DNA of 64,000 nt from Erythrobacter sp. (GCA_009993605.1 JAACTB010000019.1:1-64000); one strand, 5' to 3'; positions 25,847 through 34,849 are shown, numbered from the stretch's first letter. Translations and numbers: made by a program. Notes: generated by a model not told the origin, from the sequence alone.

Positions 25847-26463
25847 TTCTCGAGTTCCTCGGCCACCGCCTCAGGGCCGAGATCGGTCGGCAGCGTGGCC
25901 AGCGGCGCGCCGTCGGGCCCGAACAGGAAGGTGAAATTGGAATGGTCCATCAGATAGCCGCCGCCCGGCTGGTCTTCCCCCTTCTGGTAATAGACCTGGA
26001 AAACATCGGCCGCCTTCTCGACCTGCTCGGGCGTTCCGGTGAGGCCGAGCAGGCGTGGATGGAAGGCGTCGGTGAATTCGCCGACGACTTCCTGCGTGTC
26101 GCGGGCCGGGTCGACGGTGATGAAGATCGGCTGGATCTGCCGCGCTAGTTCAGGCGATTCTTTTTCGAACAGTCTCAGCCCCTGCGCCATGCGCTGAACG
26201 TCGGTCGGGCAGACGTCGGGGCAATAGGCGTAGCCGAAATAGACGATCCGGTACTGGCCGTCGAAATCGTCCCATCCGTAGGTCTTGCCGTCTTCCCCGG
26301 TCAGTTCGAACGGCCCGCCGATGTCGGCGCCCAGAAGCGGCGGCTCCTCAGGCGGAGCGGCAGGTGCAATGATGTTGCAAGCGGTCAGCAAGGCGGTGGC
26401 AAGCGTCACGCAAAGCATGCGGGATTTGAAACGGATCGGAGGGGCCATGGTGCTGCGGTTCAT
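25834..26463 (-). CDS. SCO1/SenC copper chaperone-type lipoprotein
   Basis: A 209-residue SCO family protein. A signal peptide with lipobox LLTAC places the lipidated Cys at residue 29. The thioredoxin-like domain has the copper-binding CPDVCP (Cys81, Cys85) and the distal His174 (YLMDHSNF). It helps deliver copper to the CuA site of cytochrome c oxidase, or acts as a thiol reductase in the periplasm. The gene diverges from the ankyrin gene at 26532 and shares a short promoter region with it. Its 3' end overlaps the YcgN-family gene. All key residues are present. Confidence 0.93.
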   Translation of the reverse strand: MNRSTMAPPIRFKSRMLCVTLATALLTACNIIAPAAPPEEPPLLGADIGGPFELTGEDGKTYGWDDFDGQYRIVYFGYAYCPDVCPTDVQRMAQGLRLFEKESPELARQIQPIFITVDPARDTQEVVGEFTDAFHPRLLGLTGTPEQVEKAADVFQVYYQKGEDQPGGGYLMDHSNFTFLFGPDGAPLATLPTDLGPEAVAEELEKWVK

Positions 26464-26531
26464 GCTCTGCTAAAGCCGTGCGGGCAAGGGGGCCTGTTCC
26501 CCCATCCAACACAGAACGAGGGTCTGGCGAA

Positions 26532-27167
26532 GTGCGTGGTAAAGATCGGATCGCAGCGACAATTCTCAAGGCCCTGGCCGCGCCGGTGGCCATATCGGCG
26601 GTGATGGCGCAGCCGGTCGCGGCGCAGCAGATGTCCGAAGGCTACGAATTCCTGAAAGCGGTGAAGGAACGAGATGGCGATAAGGTCATCAACGCGCTGA
26701 ACCAGCCGGGCAATACGCTGATCAACACTCGCGATTTCGCGACCGGGCGCACGGCGATGCATATCGTGACCGAACGGCGCGATGCGAACTGGATCGCGTT
26801 CCTGAACGCACGGGGCGGCAATCCCGATATTGCGGACAAGAAGGGCGTCACTCCGCTCCAGATCGCGACCCAGCTCGGTTATATCGAGGGAATCGAAGCG
26901 CTGCTGAAAGCGGGCGCGCAGGTCGATCAGGCGAATGCGTCGGGGGAGACGCCGCTGATCTCCGCGATCCATCGGCGCGATACCGCGATGATCCGTGTCC
27001 TTCTGAAGAACGGCGCCAGCCCCGACCGGACCGACAATTCGGGCCGCTCGGCGCGCGATTACGCGCGCTTGATGGTCGGCGGCGGTCCGGTGTTGCAGGA
27101 AATCGCCCAGGCCGATGCCGATCGCGCGGAAAAAGGCGGCGGCAAGACCTACGGGCCGAGCCTGTGA
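26532..27167 (+). CDS. Exported ankyrin-repeat protein
   Basis: A 211-residue protein from a GTG at 26532. The region upstream has no better start, and GAGGG lies about ten bases before it. The signal peptide runs AATILKALAAPVAISAVMAQPVAAQQ. About four ankyrin repeats follow: RTAMHIVTERRDANWIAFL, GVTPLQIATQLGYIEGIEALL, GETPLISAIHRRDTAMIRVLL and a degenerate last one ending KTYGPSL. It probably mediates protein contacts in the periplasm. Its stop overlaps the COQ9-like start (GTGA), so the two are translationally coupled, a pairing that has no obvious biochemical reason. Confidence 0.82.
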   Translation: MRGKDRIAATILKALAAPVAISAVMAQPVAAQQMSEGYEFLKAVKERDGDKVINALNQPGNTLINTRDFATGRTAMHIVTERRDANWIAFLNARGGNPDIADKKGVTPLQIATQLGYIEGIEALLKAGAQVDQANASGETPLISAIHRRDTAMIRVLLKNGASPDRTDNSGRSARDYARLMVGGGPVLQEIAQADADRAEKGGGKTYGPSL

Positions 27168-27862
27168 GCGCATCCGATAGCAGCCAGTCGGCGCTCGATC
27201 CGGCGGACATGACGCTTGCCGAATTGCGGCTCCACCTCGCGCCGCTGATCGCGGATGCGGCCATTTTCGATGGCTGGAGCGAGGAGGCGCTGGCGATGGC
27301 AGCGGATCAGGCGGGCGTCGATCGCGATGTCGCCCGGCTCGCCTATAAGGGTAAGAACGGGCTCAGCCAGATGGCGATGATCGAGGCCTGGATCGCCACG
27401 ATCGACCGCGAGATGGCCGACAAGATGACGCCCGAGAAACTCGGCGCGATGAAAGTGCGTGAACGCATACGCAGCCTCGTCCAGTTCCGGCTCGACGCGG
27501 TGCGGGGACAGGAAGAGGCGCTGCGCCGCGCCACCGCCATCATGGCAATGCCGCAGAACGCCGCCGCCTCACTGAAGACCGCATGGAACAGCGCGGACGT
27601 CATGTGGCGCCTCGCGGGCGATACCGCGACCGACTGGAATCATTACACGAAGCGCACCATCCTCGCCGGGATCTACGGCGCGACTCTGGCCGTGTTCGTC
27701 TCGGACGAGAGCGAGGACAAGCAGGAGACGCGCGCCTTCCTCGATCGCCGGATCGACGGGGTGATGAAGTTCGAAAAGGCCAAGGCGCAATTGCTGGGCC
27801 GCGAGCGCGAAAGCTTCAGCATGATGCGCTTCCTTGGTCGCCTGCGCTATCCGGTGAAATAA
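27164..27862 (+). CDS. COQ9 family ubiquinone biosynthesis protein
   Basis: A 232-residue helical protein of the COQ9/TetR-like fold. It begins at GTG 27164, overlapping the ankyrin gene stop. Family features include the N-terminal helix-turn-helix relic (DGWSEEALAMAADQAGVDRDVARLAYKG), then RIRSLVQFRLDAV and a membrane-interacting last third with NSADVMWRLAGDTATDWNHYTKRTILAGIYGATLAVFVSD. COQ9 binds lipid and supports COQ7 in ubiquinone synthesis. Alphaproteobacteria are one of the few bacterial groups with this gene. It is followed by a 111-bp repeat array and then feoAB. Confidence 0.88.
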   Translation: MSASDSSQSALDPADMTLAELRLHLAPLIADAAIFDGWSEEALAMAADQAGVDRDVARLAYKGKNGLSQMAMIEAWIATIDREMADKMTPEKLGAMKVRERIRSLVQFRLDAVRGQEEALRRATAIMAMPQNAAASLKTAWNSADVMWRLAGDTATDWNHYTKRTILAGIYGATLAVFVSDESEDKQETRAFLDRRIDGVMKFEKAKAQLLGRERESFSMMRFLGRLRYPVK

Positions 27863-27883
27863 TCCTCGAGGCACAGTCGGTCC

Positions 27884-28138
27884 GCGACCAGCGGACCGCA
27901 AGCGCACGGCGCGCCCCGCAGGTGCCCCGGCGCGAAGCGACGGGATCAGCACCGAGGATGGACCCGCGGAGGCGGGTCCGTCACCACAGGAAACGCGACC
28001 AGCGGACCGCAAGCGCACGGCGCGCCCCGCAGGTGCACAGGCGCGAAGCGGCGGGATCAGCACCGAGGACGGCCCCGCGGAGGCGCGCCCGTAACCACAG
28101 GAAACGCGACCAGCGGACCGCAAGCGCACGGCGCGCCG
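27884..28138. repeat. Tandem 111-bp repeat, two and a third copies
   Basis: Units start at 27884, 27995 and 28106, each beginning GCGACCAGCGGACCGCAAGC and spaced exactly 111 bases apart. The first two are full copies with about eight substitutions; the third is cut after 33 bases. Each full unit contains a GC-rich hairpin-prone stretch (first copy GACCCGCGGAGGCGGGTC). The period is a multiple of three, so long Arg/Ala frames appear on both strands by chance. Confidence 0.9.
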
Positions 28139-28162
28139 CTATTGATAATCGGTTGCAATTAC
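28139..28162. promoter_or_regulatory. Possible iron-responsive operator upstream of feoA
   Basis: The AT-rich patch ATTGATAATCGGTTGCAATT, about 28-50 bases before the feoA ATG, resembles an imperfect Fur-type palindrome (GATAAT / GCAATT). Iron control of feoAB is usual, but the match is weak. Confidence 0.3.
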
Positions 28163-28188
28163 GTGCTGCCTCTGACAGGGCACGGCGC

Positions 28189-28446
28189 ATGACCTTGGAT
28201 GCGCTTCGACATGACACACCTGCGCGAATCGTCTCCGTCGACTGGGACCGTCTGGCCGGCGACGAGGCCAAGCGCCTGCGCGCGCTCGGGCTGGACGAAG
28301 GCGCGGAAATCGCGCTGTTGCATCGCGGCGTGTTCGGCGGGCGCGATCCGCTTGCGGTCAGGGTGGGGCGGATGACCGTGGCCCTGCGCCGCGCTCATGC
28401 CTCGGCCATCGAAATCGAGATCGTCGACGCAGGAGCCACGGCATGA
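28189..28446 (+). CDS. feoA: Ferrous iron transport protein A
   Basis: An 85-residue SH3-like FeoA. It starts MTLDALRHDTPARIVSVDWD and includes RLRALGLDEGAEIALLHRG and DPLAVRVGRMTVALRRAHASAIEIE, matching the small beta-barrel FeoA fold. It is thought to help FeoB uptake of Fe(II), working in the cytoplasm at the FeoB N-domain. The stop overlaps the feoB start (ATGA), the usual feoAB arrangement. The ATG at 28189 follows the repeat region; the frame is open further upstream only because of the repeats. Confidence 0.9.
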   Translation: MTLDALRHDTPARIVSVDWDRLAGDEAKRLRALGLDEGAEIALLHRGVFGGRDPLAVRVGRMTVALRRAHASAIEIEIVDAGATA

Positions 28447-30341
28447 GCCGCGACGATCCTCCCGCTTCCGCGACGAGGCTGCGCAGCGCCGCGCTGGTCG
28501 GCAATCCCAACGCCGGCAAGAGCGCGCTGTTCAACGCCCTGACCGGCGCGCGCCAGAAGATCGCCAATTATCCCGGCGTGACGGTCGAGCGCAAGGCGGG
28601 GCGCCTTGCCCTGCCGTCCAAGGACGGACGGGGCGACAGTGTCGAACTGCTCGACCTGCCCGGATCCTACAGCTTCGATGCTGCAAGCCCCGACGAGGCG
28701 GTGACGCGCGATGTCGTGTCCGGCGAATTCCAGGGCGAACGCGCGCCGGATGTGCTCGTCATAGTCCTCGACGCCGCCAATCTCGAACAGCATCTCGTCT
28801 TCGCGCAGGAAGTGCTCGAATTGGGCCGGCCGACGGTGATCGCGCTCAACATGATCGACCTTGCCGAGCGCGACGGGCTGACCCTCGATCCCGAGGCCTT
28901 GTCCGATGCGCTGGGCGTGCCGGTGATCCCGACGGTCGCAGTGCGGCGCAAGGGTCTCGCCGAACTGACCGCCGCCATCGCGGAAGCGGAAAGCCATGCG
29001 GACGAGGACCTGCATCGCCGCTGGCACCTGACGCTGCCCGAACGGCGCCTTTCCGCCAAGCACATCGCGCGCGCCGCGATCTTGTCGAAAAGCACGCGGC
29101 ACACGATCGAAAACGGCGCGGACCGGGTTCTGCTGAACCCCTGGCTCGGCCCGATTATCCTGTTCGGCCTCCTGTTCGTCGTCTTCCAGGCGGTGTTCGC
29201 CTGGGCGACGCCGTTCGCGGATGCGCTGGAGGGTGTGGTCGCCGCTTTGTCCAGCGTGGTGAGCGATGCGCTCCCGGCAGGGCTGGTGCGCGATTTTCTG
29301 ACCGAGGGCGTGTTGGCAGGCGTGGGATCGGTCGTCGTCTTCCTGCCGCAGATCATCATCCTGTTCTTCTTTATCCTGATCATGGAAGCGACCGGCTACA
29401 TGGCCCGCGCCGCCTTCCTCATGGATCGGCTGATGGCCAGCGTGGGCCTGTCGGGAAGGAGCTTCATCCCGCTTCTTTCCAGCTTCGCCTGCGCCATTCC
29501 CGGCATCATGGCGACGCGCAGCATTTCCGATCCCAAGGACCGGCTGACGACGATCCTGATCGCCCCTCTGATGACCTGTTCGGCACGGCTGCCCGTCTAT
29601 GCGGTCATCATCGCGGCCTTCATTCCGGCGACCACTGTGGGGCCCCCGGGAATGCAGATCATCGGCCTCCAAGGGCTGGTCCTGTTCGCGCTATACGTGG
29701 CGGGGATCGTCGGTGCGATGGTGGTGGCCTTCGTGCTGCGCTTCACCGTGGCGAAGGGCGGGGCGTCGGGCTTCATCATGGAAATGCCGCGCTATCAGAT
29801 GCCGCGGATCAAGGATCTCGCGATCGGATTATGGCAGCGCGCCTGGGTCTTCCTGCGCCGCGCAGGCACAATCATCTTCGTGGCCACGATCGCGTTGTGG
29901 GTGCTGTTGAGCTTCCCGCAGGCCGAGCCGGGCGAAAGCCAGCTCGATGCGAGCTATGCAGGGGCCGTCGCCGATACGCTTCATCCGGTGCTCGAACCGG
30001 TCGGCTTCAACCGCGAGATGAGCCTCGCGCTGATCCCCGCGCTCGCCGCGCGCGAAGTGGCGGTCACCGCGCTCGCCACGACCTATGCGGTCGATGCCGA
30101 TGACGAGGAGCTGGAAGCGCAGGGCGTCACCGACCGGATCTCGGCGCTGTGGAGCCTTCCTACCGCGCTCGCCTTCCTCGCCTGGTTCGTGTTCGCGCCG
30201 CAATGCCTCTCGACCATCGCGGTGACCAAGCGCGAGACGAACGGATGGAAATGGCCGATCTTCATGACCGTCTATCTGTTCGCGCTGGCCTGGATATTCG
30301 CCGGCCTGACCTATTGGGTGGCGGTCGGTTTGGGGCTCTAG
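28443..30341 (+). CDS. feoB: Ferrous iron transporter B
   Basis: A 632-residue FeoB. The N-terminal GTPase has G1 GNPNAGKS (20-27), a G2 threonine in YPGVTVERK, G3 DLPGSYS and G4 NMID. It is followed by a helical GDI-like domain and about nine to ten transmembrane helices with Gate motifs (ATGYMARAAFLMDRLM, SFACAIPGIMATR). It imports Fe(II) across the inner membrane, powered or gated by GTP. FeoC is absent in the window, as in many alphaproteobacteria. It is slightly shorter than E. coli FeoB (773), a normal variation. A 19-bp inverted repeat follows the gene. Confidence 0.95.
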   Translation: MSRDDPPASATRLRSAALVGNPNAGKSALFNALTGARQKIANYPGVTVERKAGRLALPSKDGRGDSVELLDLPGSYSFDAASPDEAVTRDVVSGEFQGERAPDVLVIVLDAANLEQHLVFAQEVLELGRPTVIALNMIDLAERDGLTLDPEALSDALGVPVIPTVAVRRKGLAELTAAIAEAESHADEDLHRRWHLTLPERRLSAKHIARAAILSKSTRHTIENGADRVLLNPWLGPIILFGLLFVVFQAVFAWATPFADALEGVVAALSSVVSDALPAGLVRDFLTEGVLAGVGSVVVFLPQIIILFFFILIMEATGYMARAAFLMDRLMASVGLSGRSFIPLLSSFACAIPGIMATRSISDPKDRLTTILIAPLMTCSARLPVYAVIIAAFIPATTVGPPGMQIIGLQGLVLFALYVAGIVGAMVVAFVLRFTVAKGGASGFIMEMPRYQMPRIKDLAIGLWQRAWVFLRRAGTIIFVATIALWVLLSFPQAEPGESQLDASYAGAVADTLHPVLEPVGFNREMSLALIPALAAREVAVTALATTYAVDADDEELEAQGVTDRISALWSLPTALAFLAWFVFAPQCLSTIAVTKRETNGWKWPIFMTVYLFALAWIFAGLTYWVAVGLGL

Positions 30342-30375
30342 CGAACCTCGCAGCGCCCGCTGCGAAGCGGCAATC

Positions 30376-30442
30376 TCACACGAAGACACGAAGACGACGT
30401 GCAGGTTCGCCCACGGACCTCTATCTTCGTGTCTTGGTGTGA
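30376..30442. repeat. 19-bp inverted repeat with 29-base spacer
   Basis: TCACACGAAGACACGAAGA at 30376-30394 and TCTTCGTGTCTTGGTGTGA at 30424-30442 are inverted copies with one mismatch. They can form a long hairpin in the feoB-ssb gap. It lacks a T tail on either side, so it is not a clear terminator. It looks like a dispersed intergenic element. Confidence 0.75.
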
Positions 30443-30554
30443 ATCACGAAAGCGCCTGCGCCGCAAGGCACCGGGGGGCAAGTCTCTTTCCGGGCCTAGA
30501 ATCGAACCGCTTGCTTCGTTAGGCCCGTCGCAGAATTCACGAAGGGACGAATCG

Positions 30555-31118
30555 ATGGCAGGCAGCCTCAACAAAGTCATGCTGATCGGCAATCTCGGGC
30601 AGGACCCCGAAGTGCGCAGCTTCCAGAACGGCGGCAAGGTGTGCAATCTGCGCATCGCCACCAGCGAACAGTGGAAGGATCGCAACACCGGCGAACGGCA
30701 GGAGCGGACCGAATGGCACACGGTCGCGATCTTTTCCGAAGGGCTGATCAGCGTCTGCGAAAACTACCTCAAGAAAGGCAGCAAGGTCTTCATCGAAGGC
30801 AAGTTGCAGACCCGCAAATGGCAGGACCAGAACGGGCAGGATCGCTATAGCACCGAAGTGGTGCTGCGCGGTTTCGACGGTACGCTGACCATGCTCGACG
30901 GGCCCGGCGGCGGCCAGCGCGGCGGCGGTGGTGGCGGAGGCGGCAATTACGGCGGCGGCCAGTCGGGCGGCGGCTATGGCGGCGGGTCCGGTGGCGGCTA
31001 TGGCGGCGGGAACCAGGGCGGCTATGGCGGCGGCCAAAGCGGCGGGTCGGGGAACCAGGGCGGCGGCTCGGGCGGCGGCTCGAATTACGACGACCTCGAC
31101 GACGACATCCCGTTCTAA
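30555..31118 (+). CDS. ssb: Single-stranded DNA-binding protein
   Basis: A 187-residue SSB. It starts [21 protein letters not shown], with the OB fold spanning about residues 1-112 ([44 protein letters not shown]). A long Gly/Ser/Tyr/Gln-rich linker follows (115-175), and the acidic C-terminal tip DDLDDDIPF recruits replication and repair partners. It binds ssDNA as a tetramer. The ATG at 30555 has AAGGGA upstream. All motifs are present, and the glycine-rich linker is typical for alphaproteobacteria. Confidence 0.96.
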   Translation: MAGSLNKVMLIGNLGQDPEVRSFQNGGKVCNLRIATSEQWKDRNTGERQERTEWHTVAIFSEGLISVCENYLKKGSKVFIEGKLQTRKWQDQNGQDRYSTEVVLRGFDGTLTMLDGPGGGQRGGGGGGGGNYGGGQSGGGYGGGSGGGYGGGNQGGYGGGQSGGSGNQGGGSGGGSNYDDLDDDIPF

Positions 31119-31140
31119 ACCGACCCAGCGTACCGGCGGA

Positions 31141-31677
31141 TCAGTCCTTCCTGAGAGCGGCGAGCGCGGCGAACGCGCCGCCGGTCTCGGGCTCGTTCAG
31201 TCCGTTATCCTCGCGCACGACATCGGCCTCAGGCCCGCGCGAATAGGGGTCCACGGCAAGGCCGAAGCTCTGCGCGATCGCTTCGCCGAGATCGAAGGAC
31301 TGGCCCTCGTAAGGCACCTCGTCCAGCTCGTCCTCGGACAGTTCGATCTCCTCTTCTTCACCGCCCGTATCGGCATGCGAATAGGCGGGGACGAAGCGCA
31401 GGGCGACGGGCTCCTCGACACTGTTGGTGAAGGCCTGCCCCGATACCGCGCAGGCCTGATCGAACCGCGCGGTCAAAGTTCCCTCGGCCGCGATCGCTTC
31501 GCCATCACGCTCGAGCCGGATGGTCGCCGTCAGGTCGTGAATGGCTGGCAGGCCGAACCGCCCGGCGAGCCTGCGGCGCTCGTCCTCGCTCGCCTCGATC
31601 CGCATCGCGCCATCGGGCAGGCGATCGAGCTTGATGATCCGGCTCATTTCTGGCGCACGCGTATCGGAAGCGGTCAC
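31141..31677 (-). CDS. YceD/DUF177 family protein
   Basis: A 178-residue acidic protein. The core CAVSGQAFTNSVEEPVALRFVP includes the first conserved Cys region of DUF177, and EIELSEDELDEVPYEGQSFDLGEAIAQSFGLAVDPY is the acidic beta-rich second half with the usual Leu/Asp pattern. The family (YceD) is linked to 23S rRNA accumulation and normally precedes rpmF, which is not here. The GTG at 31677 overlaps the upstream stop; an ATG at 31647 (MSRIIKLDRLPDG) matches family starts better. It follows the cytochrome c chaperone gene, a common pairing in this group. Confidence 0.85.
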   Translation of the reverse strand: MTASDTRAPEMSRIIKLDRLPDGAMRIEASEDERRRLAGRFGLPAIHDLTATIRLERDGEAIAAEGTLTARFDQACAVSGQAFTNSVEEPVALRFVPAYSHADTGGEEEEIELSEDELDEVPYEGQSFDLGEAIAQSFGLAVDPYSRGPEADVVREDNGLNEPETGGAFAALAALRKD

Positions 31678-32186
31678 AGGATTTCTCCCGCGAGCATCGC
31701 ATCCGCGTCCGTCGCATCGAGCCGCAGGCGCAGCGCCCGCAACCGTTCGGCAAGCTTGGGCGCCAGCGAATCGTCAGTCAAAGTCACATTGCGCCGCGCG
31801 GCGTCCTCGAGCGTGGGGCCGCTCTCGGCGAACCCTTCGCGATAGGCGCCGAGGCGGCCGCCCAGCGTGCTCATCAATTTGCCGATCTTCTTGCCGACCA
31901 CCAGATCGCCCACGCCCGACTGGCGCAATTGCCCGTCCATATCCTCGACGAAGATCTCGGTGAGATAGGCGGTACGCGGCGCCAGGGCTGTATCCGTTTC
32001 CATGCGCAGCATGACGACGGACAGGGCGGCGGTCACCATGTCGAACCGGCCTTCCAGCGTATCGGCAACACCGCACTCAGCATACCATTCCGGCTCGCGC
32101 GCGATTGCGACGGTGCGGTGCCATAACGGGCGCATCGCCTCGCGCGGGTCGGCGGGCTTGCGGAACAATCGGTCGAAAAGGCTCAT
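31674..32186 (-). CDS. Ubiquinol-cytochrome c chaperone family protein
   Basis: A 170-residue helical protein of the CBP3/UQCC1 family. Typical segments are WYAECGVADTLEGRFDMVTAALSVVMLRM, TAYLTEIFVEDMDGQLRQSGVGDLVVGKKIGKLMSTLGGRLGAY and a C-terminal helix pair. In mitochondria and alphaproteobacteria the family helps assemble cytochrome b of the bc1 complex. It is cytoplasmic/membrane-associated. The gene is first in a two-gene leftward operon with YceD and diverges from bamE across about 195 bases. Confidence 0.85.
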   Translation of the reverse strand: MSLFDRLFRKPADPREAMRPLWHRTVAIAREPEWYAECGVADTLEGRFDMVTAALSVVMLRMETDTALAPRTAYLTEIFVEDMDGQLRQSGVGDLVVGKKIGKLMSTLGGRLGAYREGFAESGPTLEDAARRNVTLTDDSLAPKLAERLRALRLRLDATDADAMLAGEIL

Positions 32187-32381
32187 AATGGCAGGCTCAT
32201 GCGGGGTCGGGTGCTCCTTATCGGCAAAGGTCGGCTGCGTTCAGCGGCAATTCAAGCCCTGCATCCCAAGCGCGAGGTCGCAAGTATTTGCAAGCCTGGG
32301 CGCGGGCGCTTAAGGCGTGGCCCACCAGTTTTATCGTGCGCCGGCCACTTTGCTCGGCACGCCAGACGATACGGAGTTTGA

Positions 32382-32873
32382 GTGATTTCCATCCGCGCAC
32401 ATGGTCGCAAGATCGCCAGCCTCGCCCTTCTCGCAGGGGCCGTCGCCGTGCTCCCCGCCTGCACCTCAATCCGCGAGAACCGCGGCTATATCGTCGACAG
32501 CACGCTGGTGAACGCGATTCAGCCGGGCCTCGATAACCAGCGGTCCGTGGAAGCGACGCTGGGCCGCCCGACCTTCACCAGCCAGTATGGCGACCCGATC
32601 TGGTATTACGTGTCGAGCACGACTGCGCGCAAACCCTTCGTGCGCCCGCAGATCGAAGCGCACCGGGTGCTTGCGATAAGATTCGATCCGACCGGCAACG
32701 TGCTGGCGGCGGACACGACCGGGATCGACCAGGTGGTCTATCTCTCGCCGGAAAGCGACAAGACCCCGACTCTCGGGCGCGAACGCGGCTTCCTGGAAGA
32801 CCTGTTCGGCAATATCGGCGTGGTCGGCGCACCGGGTGCGGGCGGCGGCGCGCCGCGCGGCCCCGGCGGCTGA
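32382..32873 (+). CDS. bamE: Outer membrane assembly lipoprotein BamE
   Basis: A 163-residue lipoprotein starting at GTG 32382 with GGAG five bases upstream. A signal peptide and lipobox VLPAC place the lipidated Cys at residue 27. The SmpA/OmlA domain follows: RGYIVDSTLVNAIQPGLDN, then SVEATLGRPTFTSQYGDPIWYYVSS and FDPTGNVLAAD. BamE is part of the BAM complex that folds outer membrane proteins. A Gly/Ala/Pro-rich tail (about 145-163) is an extension beyond E. coli BamE. It is followed by hslV. Confidence 0.92.
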   Translation: MISIRAHGRKIASLALLAGAVAVLPACTSIRENRGYIVDSTLVNAIQPGLDNQRSVEATLGRPTFTSQYGDPIWYYVSSTTARKPFVRPQIEAHRVLAIRFDPTGNVLAADTTGIDQVVYLSPESDKTPTLGRERGFLEDLFGNIGVVGAPGAGGGAPRGPGG

Positions 32874-32918
32874 TACGCCGTTCTTGAACCGAACAGGCGC
32901 GGCCCCATATCGCGCCGC

Positions 32919-33479
32919 ATGAGTGACAGCGAAAATCGCCACGGCCTGACCCAGTGGCACGGCACCACCATCATCGGCGTGCGCAAGGGCGACCGGATCG
33001 TCGTCGCGGGCGACGGGCAGGTTTCGATGGGCAATACGGTGATGAAGCCGAATGCCCGCAAGGTCCGCCGCATCGGGGAAAAGGGCGCGGTCGTCGCCGG
33101 GTTCGCAGGCGCGACCGCCGATGCCTTCACTCTGTTCGAACGCCTCGAGAAGAAGCTGGAACAGTATAGCGGCCAGCTTTTGCGCGCCGCGGTCGAACTG
33201 ACCAAGGATTGGCGCACCGACAAATATCTGCGCAATCTGGAAGCGCTGATGATCGTGGCGGATAAGGACAACCTCCTCGTCCTCACCGGCAATGGCGACG
33301 TGCTGGAGCCCGAAGGCGGCATCACCGCGATCGGATCGGGCGGCAATTACGCGCTCGCCGCGGCCAAGGCGATCGCCGAATACGAGGACGATCCCGAAAC
33401 GATCGCGCGCAAGGCGATGCAGGTCGCCGCCGATATCTGCGTCTTCACCAACGGCAATGTGACGGTGGAAGAGGTCTAG
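32919..33479 (+). CDS. hslV: ATP-dependent protease proteolytic subunit HslV
   Basis: A 186-residue HslV. The N-terminal propeptide ends at Gly15 so that the catalytic Thr16 starts [21 protein letters not shown]. Other signatures are [20 protein letters not shown] and [14 protein letters not shown]. HslV forms a dodecameric threonine protease with HslU. The longer pre-Thr segment ([15 protein letters not shown]) is typical of alphaproteobacteria. It is followed by hslU after 47 bases in the same direction. Confidence 0.97.
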   Translation: MSDSENRHGLTQWHGTTIIGVRKGDRIVVAGDGQVSMGNTVMKPNARKVRRIGEKGAVVAGFAGATADAFTLFERLEKKLEQYSGQLLRAAVELTKDWRTDKYLRNLEALMIVADKDNLLVLTGNGDVLEPEGGITAIGSGGNYALAAAKAIAEYEDDPETIARKAMQVAADICVFTNGNVTVEEV

Positions 33480-33526
33480 GCCCTCCCGCCACACGAATGG
33501 CCGCACCAATCGGAATTTTCCTATCT

Positions 33527-34828
33527 ATGTCTGACTCCCTCACCCCCAAGGCGATCGTTGCTGCGCTGGACGAGCACATCATCGGCCAGAAAGACGCCAA
33601 GCGCGCGGTCGCCGTTGCGCTGCGCAATCGCTGGCGGCGTCAGCGGCTCGCTGCCGATCTGCGCGACGAGGTTACGCCCAAGAACATCTTGATGATCGGC
33701 CCGACCGGCTGCGGCAAGACCGAGATCTCGCGCCGCCTCGCCAAGCTGGCCGATGCCCCCTTCGTAAAGGTCGAAGCGACCAAGTTCACCGAGGTCGGCT
33801 ATGTCGGCCGCGACGTCGAACAGATCGCGCGCGACCTGGTCGAGGAAGCGATCCGGCTCGAAAAGGACCGCCGCCGCGAGGCGGTGCGCGAGGCCGCGTC
33901 GCAGGCCGCGATGGACCGGCTTCTGAATGCGCTCGTCGGCGAGAACGCCAGCGAGGCGACGCGCGAGGCCTTTCGCCAGCGCATCGTCGAGAACGCGATG
34001 AACGAGACCGAGGTCGAGGTCGAGGTCAAGGATCAGCCGCAGGGCGCGATGGAGGTCCCCGGAATGCCCGGCAATGTCGGGATGATCGATCTATCCGATA
34101 TGCTCGGCAAGGCGATGGGCAAGTCGAACCTCAAGCGCCGCAAATTGAAAGTGCCCGACGCCTGGGACCGCCTGGTCGAGGAAGAGGCCGAAAAGCGCAT
34201 GGACCAGGAGGACGTCGCCCGCGTCGCGCTGGAAAATGCGGAAACGAACGGCATCGTCTTCCTCGACGAGATCGACAAGATCGCGGTATCCGACGTGCGT
34301 GGTGGGTCGGTGTCGCGCGAAGGCGTCCAGCGCGATCTGCTCCCGCTGATCGAGGGCACGACTGTGGCGACCAAATACGGGCCGATGAAGACCGATCACG
34401 TCCTCTTCATCGCCAGCGGTGCTTTTCACGTTTCGAAGCCCAGCGACATGCTGCCCGAATTGCAGGGCCGCCTGCCGATCCGCGTCGAACTGCGTGCGCT
34501 GACCGAAGAGGACTTCGTCGCCATCCTGACCGAAACGCGCGCGAACCTGCCTGCCCAGTACAAGGCCCTGATCGGGACCGAGGACGTGACGCTCGACATC
34601 GCGGAGGATGCCATCGCGGAAGTCGCGAAGATCGCCGCGCGGGTGAACGAGAGCGTCGAGAATATTGGCGCCCGGCGGCTTCAGACGGTGATGGAGCGAC
34701 TGCTCGAAGATATCAGCTTCGAGGCCGAGGACCATGCGGGCGAGACGATCACGATCGACGCGGCCTATGTACGCGAGCGGCTCGACGATCTGGCGGGCGA
34801 CACCGATCTTTCGAAATATATCCTTTAA
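33527..34828 (+). CDS. hslU: ATP-dependent protease ATPase subunit HslU
   Basis: A 433-residue AAA+ unfoldase. It starts [21 protein letters not shown]. The Walker A is GPTGCGKTE near 58-65, the pore motif TEVGYVGRD follows. A large I-domain runs through about residues 110-230, and the Walker B is FLDEIDKIA. The C-terminal end LSKYIL matches the family's HslV-docking tail. It unfolds and feeds substrates to HslV. The ATG at 33527 is chosen; an upstream ATG at 33497 is too far for typical HslU. A terminator follows at 34850. Confidence 0.97.
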   Translation: MSDSLTPKAIVAALDEHIIGQKDAKRAVAVALRNRWRRQRLAADLRDEVTPKNILMIGPTGCGKTEISRRLAKLADAPFVKVEATKFTEVGYVGRDVEQIARDLVEEAIRLEKDRRREAVREAASQAAMDRLLNALVGENASEATREAFRQRIVENAMNETEVEVEVKDQPQGAMEVPGMPGNVGMIDLSDMLGKAMGKSNLKRRKLKVPDAWDRLVEEEAEKRMDQEDVARVALENAETNGIVFLDEIDKIAVSDVRGGSVSREGVQRDLLPLIEGTTVATKYGPMKTDHVLFIASGAFHVSKPSDMLPELQGRLPIRVELRALTEEDFVAILTETRANLPAQYKALIGTEDVTLDIAEDAIAEVAKIAARVNESVENIGARRLQTVMERLLEDISFEAEDHAGETITIDAAYVRERLDDLAGDTDLSKYIL

Positions 34829-34849
34829 GGTTTGAGCCTTCGGACAAAG

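Larger units (their letters stand above)
27863..28188. other. Intergenic region with repeats and feo promoter
   Basis: A 326-base gap between the COQ9-type gene and feoA. It is filled mainly by the tandem 111-bp repeats; the last 50 bases are AT-richer and likely hold the feo promoter. Translated frames through the repeats are Arg/Ala-rich and not convincing genes. Confidence 0.6.

Noticed and set aside
27569-28129. Minus-strand frame with 37-residue repeats (RLRSAGRVSCG)
   Set aside because: It is the 111-bp DNA repeat read as protein and overlaps the COQ9-type gene; period divisible by three explains the open frame.
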